A stretch of DNA of 64,000 nucleotides, from positions 19,856,815 through 19,920,814 of the forward strand of contig OY744615.1 in the NCBI GenBank assembly GCA_963556255.1, read 5' to 3'. Position numbers and translations under genes: made by a program. Origin of the DNA: Allolobophora icterica. Lineage: Eukaryota > Annelida > Clitellata > Crassiclitellata > Lumbricidae. This document shows positions 27,001-40,095 of the stretch, piece by piece; the first letter of the stretch is position 1; each line of letters opens with the position of its first letter. A model generated the notes under the pieces. That model had not been told where the DNA came from, did not search any database, and was given only the letters and a program-made list of their open reading frames with translations.

Positions 27001-30000
27001 AGAAAGGGCATTATATTGCCACGCGGAGGGAACACGGAGTCGAGGAAGACAAGCAAAGACATGGATGGAAAAAGTGATAAAGATCTTAAAGAACAAGACA
27101 TGGACATGTGAACGGCCCTGGATACTATTATAGAGACAAAAAGACATGGAGCCATCTTGTAAAAACCTCATCGTCGGCACACACCTAATGGAAGAAAGAA
27201 GAAGAAGAAGAACATGAAGATAATCATCAACACAATCATCACCCCAAAATTCCACCAAAACCATCGTTAACATTTACACAGGCATGTAAACAATTGTGTT
27301 ACTTGTAACACAGAAGAAAGTTAATGGAAATAGAAAAGTGAATGGAAAGGAAAAAGTGAATGGAAATGGAAAAAAGAGAATGGAAATGGAAAAAAGTGAA
27401 TGAAACTGGAAAAAGTGAATGGAAATGGGAAAAAGTGAATGGAAATGGGAAAAGTGAATGGAAAAGGAAAAAGTGAATGGAAATGGAAAAAAGTGAATGG
27501 AAATGGAAAAAGAGAAGACACTGAAATAGAGCCGAACAAAACCCCACCTTTTTCGCAGTTTGGTCCAGTGTAACCTGCCGAGCAAGTACAGTTGTAGGAA
27601 GAGTCAGCGTCAGTGCAGATGCCATCATTTTGGCAGGGAGACGAGGAACAGGCCTTCACACATGTCACGTTGACAAAAGCCTGCAGCTCAAAGTAAACTG
27701 CATAGACTCTTTGACGTGTCTCGTCGTCACATGTTTCAATATGCGGCATCAAGCAGGTTTTTGTCTCAATAACCATGCTGTAACACGATCAAATCATCCA
27801 TCAAGTTAGCTCATTGTAAATCGTAAATCCAAAACTTCAAATTCCTAAGGTACTACTGTAAAGCTAAGCTTATTCACAAATGCTGTGTCAAGTCAGAAGG
27901 GTTGTCCAGAGATCTCAAAGGAAGATCTGAGTTTGATAGCCAGAAAGATATGGGAGAGCAGGTTCACTGAGGGTTCTAAGTTCTTAGGCAGCAATTTAAA
28001 TGAATCATACATAAAGTTTTATATTCTGGAGATAAGTCATGCCAATAACAGTAAGTCTGATACTAGTAGAATGTCAAAATCACTCCATGGAAACATCACA
28101 AAATTTAACCAACAATTAGTTAAATGAATATATTACAATGCTAAAACCCTGAGTTAATCACACAAAGTACAATGCTTACAAGAAAACAACAAAACAAGAA
28201 ATTAAATAGTAAAAATCTCAATTATGCTAGCTGACCTGCAGAAGCTGTCAAAGAAAGACGCCGGAAGAGTTTCCAGGAAGGCAGGAGTTGGGTTGACGAC
28301 ACCATTCCAGAACAGATAATTCTGAAGTGTCTCAATGCAGGCGTAGGCACTGTTTGTATCACATGAAGGAACTAGAAATGACAAAAAATGAAATAAGTGA
28401 AAAGTGAAAACAGAATAATAATTGAGGTTCTTGACTGTGGAAAAACAGTGGCAGATAGTCTTATTTCAGCCTATTGCTTCTACAAGAAGAAGGTGGCCGA
28501 GTTGAGAAAGTCCACTGTCAGTTGCTAAAGATTTGACTTAAATTCATTAAATCTCGTCACCTGTCCTCGTCCATTTCTCACCTCGTTAGGGTTATGTGAG
28601 GTTATCAATAGTGCTATATAAAAAGCTATACATACAAGCACCCACATTTCTGTCACTGACATTCTGGGGTTCATCCAGTACATCCTAATGTTACAGACTA
28701 AGGAAACTTCTCTATTCTTTCCTTCTGTACCTGTTGGCTTCATTCATAAACAGTAGATAGAATTCTGCTCCACCCTGTCATCCATCATGCTTATGTGGTC
28801 ACTCATCCGCCCTTGCTGCAGCTCTACTACCCACATCAATCCTCAATGACTGTCTACATAATAAGCACATATATAAAACAAAGTCCTATCACTCACCTAC
28901 AACACACTTCAATCCTCCCAACCCTTTATCACAGACAGCTCAAGAAACATTTACAAGCCACCTACCTCTTCAGATCTGTTAGACTGTCATATTAAGCACT
29001 TTTATGCAATTTTTAAAAGACAATTACAGATAAAAAATTAGATGGGAAGTCTATCTTGCACACAACATACCTTTCTTGCACTGTTCCTCAGTGACATCCC
29101 CTGCACAGCGGCATTCATACTGGTTGGAATCAGTCTGGACACAAGTCCCACTGGACACGCACGGCTCACTCTGACAGGGCAGTGGACAGACGCCCGAAAC
29201 AAGTGAAATAAGAACGTTCAATTCCTGGCGTATTGAATCAGCCTGACTTCCAGAGGAGCATTCTGCCAGATTGCCCTGGACACACTCAACGGAAGCCTGG
29301 ATCGAACTGTGATCAACAATATGCAGCAAAACAATCTACATCAGATGTAACAAGTTTACAGTAAGCTTTCTAATAAATTTAAAGTTTTAACCATGCTGTA
29401 ATTCTCAAAAGAGAAGTCACAAAGTAACAAAGAAGAACATTCCAGCAGCAGGGCTGGAAACCCTTTCCCTTCATAGCTAAATGCCTCAATAACAAAAGGC
29501 CAATGCTAATGAAACTATTCTGAAACTACACTTCAGATTCTTTAGAATAAGTTTCATTATAACATGAATTCTGAAATAATATGGTTGAGGACATAAATAC
29601 TCAAATTAATTTGAAGAAAGAAAATAAACATTTTATAACACAACCCCGTTATAAAGCAGTTCTTGATATAGTTCACAAAAGCAGTGTTACAGAGTTTCCG
29701 GTGTATATTCGATGAGTGCTATACATGTTTACATGATGACCACCACAGCCAAAAAGACATGACTAGGCTTCTGCAATTTCATAATTATCAATATTATCAT
29801 ATCTTATTAACCCACGTGTTGATCAACTGATTTTAATTAACAGAATCCTTGCAACCCATTTAGCTACATTGGTTACAGCATATATTAAGTACGCTTTAGG
29901 CGTCAGGATGCAGTTCACATGTCAATGGTGGCTTATTTAGAAGATTTCAATCCCAGGCTAGCATTGTCTGTACATGGGAACTTTAATTGGCATGGCACCC

Positions 30001-30348
30001 ATTCATATAGGCAGCGGCAGTGAAGGATTTCACCCCATAAATTCATTGAGAAATTATGGTTGCTTTAGACAGATGTGTACATTTGCATTTACAGTAAAAT
30101 CCAACCTATAGAATCATTAAGGTGGATTTGACTGCAGTTTTGTAAATCTCTGAAATAAACCATCATCAGCATGTGAAATGGCATCCTCATGCTTAGAGTC
30201 TTCTTGACATACACTATAATACAATCTGACCTCATATTATAATGCCTAGTCATAATTTCATAACTACCTATGAACTATTATTTATGATAATTAGTTGTAC
30301 TATGTTACAAGTTGCAATTTTGTCCACTTGCTTTTGAGAATAAACGAA

Positions 30349-30390
<42 letters not shown>

Positions 30391-33300
30391 GACAGATCAG
30401 ATCAGATTAGTGACTCACCCACAGAGCTTATTCAGGTCATCCTGACTCATTACTAGTGAAATCTTCTTTGTGACTGGGTCCATCATAGAGTTGACAGTGG
30501 CGTTAAGAACACTGAGGCAACTCTGGGCAACCGTCGGCAGACAAATCTTTGACGAGCATTGTGATCCAACAATGGAATTGTACCACAACATTGTTTGAAT
30601 GATGTTGGTGTGGAAGGGTTCCTGGGTGCACGTTACGGAAACGAAACAACTCTTGGTGACGTTCAACTCTCTGGAATCAACGAAGAAACAAAAAGAAAAA
30701 TTATGCTCTGAAACGCACAGCTTTTAATTCAGATACACCGAGGTAGATGCTTATCTATTATACACTTCCTTTAACAAGAGTCAGATGAGACTGACACAGG
30801 TACTTAAAAGGGCACTATAGTGAGTGTCCAGATTCATACATACACAGATGTGTTGATGGGTTCATACGATCTTTCAGCTCAAACTAATTCTAATGACTTT
30901 TCTATAGCACCGTATCATCATCAGAAATGGAATACACACCACATGTATGATAAAATTAGTTGTTTGATTTCTCGTTTTACCGATGTTAAGTATTATTATC
31001 ACACAGAGCATGGTAAGGTACAGCAAGGAAGGCATACGTGCAGGTAGGTATCTATGTAAGTAAGTGTGTATGTAAAAGCTTAGAAATGACGACATAAGAC
31101 AGTACTCAGATATCCAAAAAAACTCTCCTGTGATGAGTGATGGTTAGGTCAAGTTGAGAGAATGCCAGTTGGGCAAATACCACACAATGCACTAAATGCT
31201 AGATTCCAAGGAAAGTAAAACAATGGAAGACAAAGACTGAGCTGGGTAAACAATATGAACAAGAACATAAAAAACCTGGACTAAATATCAGAGGATCATC
31301 AGACTTGGCAGAGAACTGAAGGGAATGGAGATCACTTGCATCAAGAACAATGATGATGATGATGACAATGCATGTATGTATGTATGTATGTATGTATGTA
31401 TGTATGTATGTATGTATGTATGTATGTGTGCAGGTGTGTATTATATGTATGTATGTATGCATGTATGTATGTATGCATGTTTGCATGCGTGTATGTATTT
31501 AAGTGTGTGTATGTATGCGTGTATGTATGTATTTATGTGTGTATGTATGTATGTATGTATGTATGTACGCATGTATGTATGTTCGTATGTATCTAAGCAT
31601 CTGGATATTTATATAGCACTTTCTAAGAATCTGTTGAAGGTGCTCAACAGGACGAGATCACATTATCAAACGAAACGCAAAGGTACTACCGGTAACTAGT
31701 CATAACCTGAGAAAGTACTTAAATTGCTCTCATTTGACTGATGCATTACCTGCACACAGCTAAGTAGTCTGGTCCACCACGGTTTGAGTATTCAGTAGTC
31801 AGAACATCATAGAAGGAACTTGCACACTGGGAGGCCGTTTGCAACTCACAAGATGGTTCTGGGGTCGCTGAGAACAGAAGAATCAACAATATTCTGAGAA
31901 CAGCAACTACATAAGTTTTCAAATGTTCTTGCTTTATCAAGAGCCACAGAAGAACCGTCTGAAACGCTGGGAAGTCCCACAGCATATTTAATTCTAAATA
32001 TGGATAAAAATTCTTCTAATACAAAACATGATCTGTTGCCAGGATAAATCAGCTCAAACTTAAGATAGTCCTTAAAAGTCATCGTTTGATAACAAGTGGC
32101 CTATTTCAAAAGACACACAAGGTTTTAAACCCTGTTACATGAAATTTTCATGACTCCAACTCATCATTCATCTATCACGTAGTATTAAAAGAAATTTCAT
32201 AAGCTGACAAAACATCTTACCACATGGTTCACTAGAAGTGCTGTCACAGGTCAAAGAGTTAACGGCTGTTATGATGGAGTTGATGGCTGACTGAACAGTG
32301 GCATTACAGCTGCTGCTGTAGCTTGTCAGATTGGCTGTAAGTGACGACTTCATGCTGCAAAGAATATCAAAAGAACACATCAAGTGCATGTGGGGCAGTA
32401 GTTAAAAAGTATGAAATGTGATCTAATCATAGCGTGGGGCGTGGTGGCTCAGTGGTAAGTTCGGCGCCTTGTGACCGGAGGGTTGCAGGTTCGAATCCCA
32501 CTCTAGCCGCTGCGTACGGACCTTGGGCAAGTCCTTCATTCGCAATTGCTCGTGGCGCTTCGGCGTGAAAATTCCGGCACAGTATCAAATGCTGTAGTCG
32601 GGAGCGCCTCTGAGTAGTAGTAGACTTCGAGAGGCGCTATGGAAATATCCAGAATAAAAAAATAAAAAAATAAATAGCTAATGACTTCTACAGTGCACAA
32701 GGCATCAGTCCATGTTTGCTTAGAGTAAAAATTATAATTCATGGGAGAAGCACTACAATAATAATAATAATATTCATTTATTAAATCAAACCGACAAGTA
32801 TGCAGTAAGATTACATGATATAGTAGTAACAGATGATAACAAGTTTAACAAATCGAATTTAACGGTATGGCAGCTCATCTGTCATACTGCTCATTTTAGT
32901 CACCCCCCTTGGGGGTGTTGGGAGTGAAAAGGCTGAGTCAACCTTTACGGGGGTTAGCGGGTATCGAACCCGCATCCTTCTGATCTTCATGCCAGCATGT
33001 CACCATTCAAACATCTCCCTGCTCCAGCCTTCCTGTATATGAGTTGCAAGGCAAGAGCCCCAAAAAATGCATCATTGCATTGTAAACACGTGTTTGCAGT
33101 CCAGTCGAAAGATCTTTCAACCCAGAAGAATACACCTTGGAAGAATTTCCAGTCATGTAAAGAAGTTTCTTACCTTGACTTTTTTGCTTTTATAACAAAT
33201 AATTAAAAAGCTGAAAGCAACAGAAAAAGTTCTACCAACCTGCAAGACAGTGGTGCACCACAGGGATTTAAGAGGCTACTGATAATGGTGCTCTTGGAGT

Positions 33301-36300
33301 ACTCCAGCAGTTCATGGATATGATTCAGGTAACAAGTAGTGGCTGCAATCAGACAAAGAAGGTGTTTGGTATGGTAAGGTGAATGCTTGCACGTTTTTAG
33401 TACTTACCACACTTAATCAGATATCTTGAAGACATGGTTTCATGTGCAAAGGATCTTTTTAACTGAGGTACAAATACAATAGAGTGCAAATACAGTAAAG
33501 TTCATATACATTAGAGTGCAAATACAATAGAGTGCAAATACAATAGAGTGCAAATACAATAAAGTGCAAATACAATAAAGTGCGAATACAATAAAATGTA
33601 AATACAGTAAAGTGCAAATACAATAGAGTGCAAATACAATAAAGTGCAAATACAACAGAGTGCAAATACAATAAAGTTCAAATACAATAAAATGCAAATA
33701 CAACAGAGTGCAAATACAATAAAATGCAAATACAACAGAGTGCAAATACAATAAAGTGCAAATACACTGCAAAGACAATAAACTGCAAATACAATAGTAA
33801 CAAAGTGACAACTGCTGGGATTGCATGACTCACTAGCATGATTCCTATGTCATGCAACCATTCCAACATTAGTTCAGACTCTCAATAATGTCTGATAATC
33901 CCAGACAAATCGGTGATTAGTCAGAAGTTTTACGTACATGCGAGGTTCACACTCTCACATGAAATATAACCATGATTTGCTGAAGAATGTTCAAACTTAG
34001 GTGTTAAAGTGCAAGGTTAAGTGTTAAGGTGTATCAACTACCAAAACATTTCTGGGAAAACAAATAACCATAACTGACATAGGCATACTTACTTTCCTCG
34101 CAGTAGTCTCCAGTGCTTGGACGGACACATTCACAGCTATAAGACCCTGTAGGATCCGCATGGCAGACACCATCGTTCTGACAGTGGCTTACAGAGCAGA
34201 CATCCACGCACTGCTCTGCAACGTTGACCTTCTCAAGTGCAGACGTCAACTTCTTCTGGACATGGTCATTGATAAAACTATCACATCCTGTTGTACTAGA
34301 TGCGACACATGTCTCCGTAGAACCAACAAGGCTGAAAAGATAAAAACCATTTCATCATCAAAGCAAAGCTGTCCACTACAATAATATATTCACCACAGTA
34401 AAGCATAGATAATTTTCTTCAGTTTTTAATCCTATAAAACTATATTTTCAGCTACTCAACATCTTAGCTTCTGCAATCAATGCCATTTTTCAGTCTTACC
34501 ATATATCCACACAATTTGAAGCCTATCTTGGCTTTAATTTTAGGTTATAAAATATCTACATCTACATATTTCCATTTTTTCCATTTTCAAGGTCTTGTTT
34601 AAAAATACTATCAATTATTGATTAATAATTGATTTATATTGTTCGATTTGTATATAGCTTTATATTATTGATGTATTCATATATTACTATGCTCTTGCTT
34701 TCTACTGTAATATTTTTGTGGTGTGTCAAACTATATTTGTAATAATAAACGAATACTACTACAAAACTTGGCATGTTATCTACTGAGATTAAAACATCAA
34801 GCTGAATTAAGGTATAAAACTTCATTGTTCAACTACTTAAATAAATAATGAAACCTTGCAGCAAATAATAAAAAAACGTAACTGGTCAATCACACAGTAA
34901 GCTACAACTCATCGTGGAGCTGTGCAAAAAATGCACACTGTTCACCAATAAATTAATACACTATCATTTATAGTGACCCAGTTCACCCACATAATAACAA
35001 ATCAGTACACGTGTGACCAGAATTTACTAAAGCAGAAGAATTATCCACTAGAACCAAAATGAAAACCACATAAATGTTTTAAGTCCTATCAGTAAATAAA
35101 CATTTAAAATAATTAATTATCATACTTTGCAGTACTCTGACGCAGTATGGCTGATTCAACCTATGACAGGCTGTTCACCTAACAACTGTACGCACTCAAG
35201 GAAATTTACAGCACTATCAAATTTCAGCTGAAGGTTTATTTTACCTGCACGACACGGTACAATTTCCAGTATACCACATATGCACATAATCAACATAAAA
35301 ACTGTTGCCTGTTTTTAGTTACCTACTAGCAATTGTTAAAGTATTTAGGGCAATTGTTGATTAAGATGACAATAGTTGTGCATCCTTTACAGGGTCTCCT
35401 CCATGGCCTGGCAATGTGTCTTAGGCCGGGCACCGATCTACCTTAGTGAGTTCTTTACTCTAACCTCTGCCTGTGCGGGGTGCAGATCCCTGCGCTCACC
35501 CTCCCGGGGAGACTTTGTCGTTCCTTACGCTCGTAGGAAGCGAATCTCAAGAGGGAGATCATTCCAAACAGCAGGACCAACCACCGAGAATGCCCTACGG
35601 TGTGCTATGGCAGTACTTCCTAGGGATCTATCTGGTTCCTTTTATGGTCTTCTTAAGACATTACTTTTTTATCGGGCCTGGGTCGGGAGTGCCTCTGAGT
35701 AGATTCCTTGAAGGGGCGCTATATAAATCTTTTTTTATAGATAGATAGGTGATAGTTGATGGAGTGATGGCAAATGATCGGCAATATGCAAAGAAATAGT
35801 GAAGCTTACCTGCAGGTGGAACTGTTGAATGGAAGACTGCTGTCATAGGAGTTGATAAGCGGGTTGACACAGTCTTTGCTGTTGGAAACGGAACAGGTGG
35901 GTGGTCGGCAATGTAGTTCCAGGACCGACCATGCATTCCAGCGGAGCTCAGTGCTGGCATTGGAGACAGATCCACAAGAGGCCTCAACCGAAGCCAGGCA
36001 GTCATATGAGGACCTCAGTGTCCTGATGAGACACACAGATTATGCATTTCACGATTTAAGACTGATGCACACTCAAGCACGCACACACACGTACATATAT
36101 CCACAAAGGCATACTATGACATACACAGTGATACAAAGACACATGTAAGAGACAAGCAGAGACAAATCATAGGATAAGCACACAAGGACTGCACTTGTTG
36201 GCAAAAATTGAGCCTGCCCGTGGTGACTTCTCTAATTTTCTGAGCATTGTTGTTTGCTAATTGATGAAATTTTTTAGAACTGTGATCACACTTATGCTTG

Positions 36301-38383
36301 CAGAAGCAGCACTTTTGTCATGCAAGAAAAAGGAATTAGGTATATCCACATGTCAAGATACGTGCATGTATAGTTGTATACGAATTTATACATATGAATA
36401 CATACAAAACAGATGTACATAACATAAACATAACCAAACACACACAGAGACAAATACACAAAGAGATGTAAATTTAAACAAATTCAATTAAATTTGATCA
36501 CATTAGATTATTAATCTAAATTATTAAATTAATGGTAAAGCAGGGTTGTTACACAATTTTCAACTTTGCTTAAGCCTCGGCAAATCTGTTGAAAACTACA
36601 GTGTTAAAAATCCATGTGAAACAACATATAATTTCTAATCCTTGTCTAACAAACTGGCGTGTAAAAATCTGATTAAGAATATTATTAATGTTATTTGAAA
36701 GAAACAGATTTGGTGACTCACCGACAGAGATCGCCAGTTGGGGTCACATACAGCTCTGCCACCATCTCGAGGCCACATTTCAACAGCGCAGTTGTTTCAC
36801 ATGGAACTGAAGCTGGAAGCAACAGCAACAAGTTACATTACAGAACGTTATTAACATGTAACAACGGCAGTCTGCAACTGATGAAGCTCTCCAGTCAAAG
36901 GATGCACTCTTAAAATAAAACACATACACACAACAGCAATTCAAAAGCAATGCAAGACAGCCTTTCCTAAATTGCTTGAAAACATATTGCAAACTACACT
37001 TGACACAATAAGAATCTAAAAACTACACTGAACGGTCAACACATCAGCCCCATAACATGACTAAACAAGCAAACATCGTTACAAACCTAGTATTAATGTA
37101 ATGCAATATTAATTACTAATAAATTATCAAATAAGCAGATATCTATAACGTGAACAATTAAATAGCATTGAACAAACATGACATGTTCAGTTGGCCATTT
37201 TAATAAATTAATGTCATTGAGAGAAAATAAAAGCAACTGAACCAGTAATAGATATATTCCTAAGCAATTGAAAACATTTTAAAACATCCAGTTACACGTT
37301 GCATAGACATCGTACATCGATTAGCTGTTGAAGAGTAAATGTAATGTTTTTCTATAGCGCCCATATAGCCTCCAAACTGCTACTTTTTCAATGAATTCAT
37401 CAGGTAAGATCCTTCACAACCATTGTCCATTTCAATGGGTGCCACACCATTTAAGGACTCCATGTACAAACTGTCCAAGATTCAAATCCCTGAAATTAGC
37501 CACCATCATATTGATGGTGGCTAATTTCAGGGATTTGAATGTACAAGAATTCTCATGCAAATACGTGCAGGGAACGTGAACTCTAGCCAATGTAATTAAC
37601 TGGGCGAGTGTGCATATTACCTGCCACCCATCTACTTCGTTGATATCATCCAACATTGACTGGTTTAAAGCCAGTTGTTTACTCTTTAAAACAACGAAGA
37701 ACAGAACATCTATGGAAGAGTTGAAACAAACAATTTAGTAAATTTTCTATCTGTTAAGAGAATTGAAGATGTTAAATATGATTTCCAGCTATGAATCTGT
37801 TTGCATGACTTACGAGGAGTTGTTGCTGTTGTATCATTGCAGCTCGTGTCAACATACTCGAGGAAGACATTGATCAACTCAAACGATAACTCGCTTGTGT
37901 CAGAGCAGGAGTAGAGATTAACCGCAATGCATTCATACACAGCCTGGAATTTGCTATTAAAACCAACAACAATTCTCGTGAGTATCATTATCTTTTAGCA
38001 TATTCAATCCAGCGCACAATCTCTGACTCTTGCTAATATAAAGTTCATGCATATTAGACCACATTTAATGTACTTCATCGTCTAATTCAAAAGAATACCA
38101 AAGAAAGAACTTTTATCGTGGTTTCTGTTCTAATTTCATAAATTTGAAATTTATACTAGATTCCAAATTCATCTTTCAGCAGAGTAAATTTTCATGGGCT
38201 ATCAATAAATTAACCATCTGAAAATCAATTCCACTGTAACTAGATTCTCACAAACTATAGACCATTGTATTAACTTAGACAATGCACAATTTTCAGAAGT
38301 GCATTAAGAACCTTGAACAGACTGGAAGATGTCAGAGTGACAAGATGAGGTAGAGAGTTTCAGATGCGAGACCAGCAACCATG

Positions 38384-38439
<56 letters not shown>

Positions 38440-40060
38440 TTCATTTATTCATAACAAGCAAGTTGACACAGACACTACTTGGAACAGACAGGCAACTAAT
38501 TGGTTAAGTTTTTAGACATATCAACCCAGCTCTACCAAGTCAGTACAGGCATTAACACTGGCCAGATAATTTCTATGATGAATTCAACTATATCTGCTAG
38601 ATTTTGAAATTCCTCTCTCATTTTCACGTTTAAATCAACCCTAGCTGAATATCTGCATTTACGACAGTTTCTAACAAGCTTGTCACAGCATGGAAGCTTG
38701 GTCTTAATTGTTTACACAGCACTGTCTGTTTAATGAACATCATGCAGGTCAGATAAACAAAAGGATATGTCAGATGGCTCACCTGCAAACACTAGGCCTC
38801 CAGTCGCCACCTTGGAGAACGTCAGCTGCAAATTTTTCAAGTTTTCCAGTGCAGTCTGTAGCCTTTGGAATATTGCACTCAGCGCCTGAACCAAGAACAA
38901 AGGGTCATATATTCAGAAAAGGTAACTTTAAGAGGTGCTTTAAAGGTGCTTTAGAAATGACCAGACACACGTTCACACATACAATAGAAAATCCACAAAT
39001 ATCAGAAGGAAATGAAACAGAAAGAAAGACGTGGAAAAGACTGTTAGTCTAAAGCACAGACTCCTTGAATTTAAGCGGTCTGTGGTCTAACAGATATAGA
39101 AGAGTTGCAAGACATGGTAGACCATACGAAGAGAAGCGTAGATAAATAATTTACCATGGGGTGCACACTAGTCTTACTACTGCTAGTAGTCTAGCATGAT
39201 GGACTGCCAACTGCTAGGTCATGGGTTCAAATCTCTTCCACGGCAGAGAGAAGTTTCAACATGCCCACTTGCGTTGCGAGCAAACTCACCTTTAAAATGA
39301 GTACATTAACTGCACATTGTCGATGGGAAGATCAGAAAGGCTAGGGAGAGGACACGCCATCCTATGTCATGTGCATAGGCGTGGACTCTGGGGGTCAGCC
39401 GGGGCACATGCCCCCAATAATTTGAGATGGACTGTACAACCATTGCAACATGTGTAGAATGAATAACCAAATCCCCCAATATTTTGGACAAGTGTATGCA
39501 AGTGACCATAACACCATAGAGCAAGAAAATGTAAGAATAGTAGACATTGTAAGACTGAGAATCCGTTTACCTGTCTCGCAGTGTGGACCGATGATCCCTG
39601 GCAAGCATTTGCAGTCATAGCCAAATCCATGGGGAAGGCACTTAGCACTGTTCTTGCACTTATTCTGATCGCACGGGTTCTTACAGGTCTCATCAGCGCT
39701 GTAACTGCCAATCAGATGATCCAAGGATCCACGGACCACTTCCTGTAGGTCAGGCGACAACTCATCAACCTCATCTTTGACTTTATCAATGTCTTTCTGA
39801 ATGTACCTGAACCAAAAAAAAAACAGCCCAACTACTACAACAGAACTCTGAAATGCACATAAGCACCCTTATTTGCATTTGCTTTTCCCAGTTGACTATT
39901 GTATTGTATTGTATTGTATCTAAACATTTTAGAAAGCGCCTCTCACAGTGTTCCAGTGAATAGAACTATGTACTCATAATAGGCTTTTGGTCACTGTGAC
40001 AGAGCTAAATATATTGACCACACCACATTTTCACCTGTTATTATCTATATACTGGTAACA

Positions 40061-40095
<35 letters not shown>

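Noticed and set aside
27274..27628. Phe/His/Ser/Pro-rich minus ORFs
   Set aside because: Minisatellite 27310-27540 read through; only the EGF part (27548-27777) is coding.
31325..31699. Met/Tyr/Val/Cys-repeat ORFs, also at 53699-54200 and 55088-55603
   Set aside because: Translations of (ATGT)n microsatellites.
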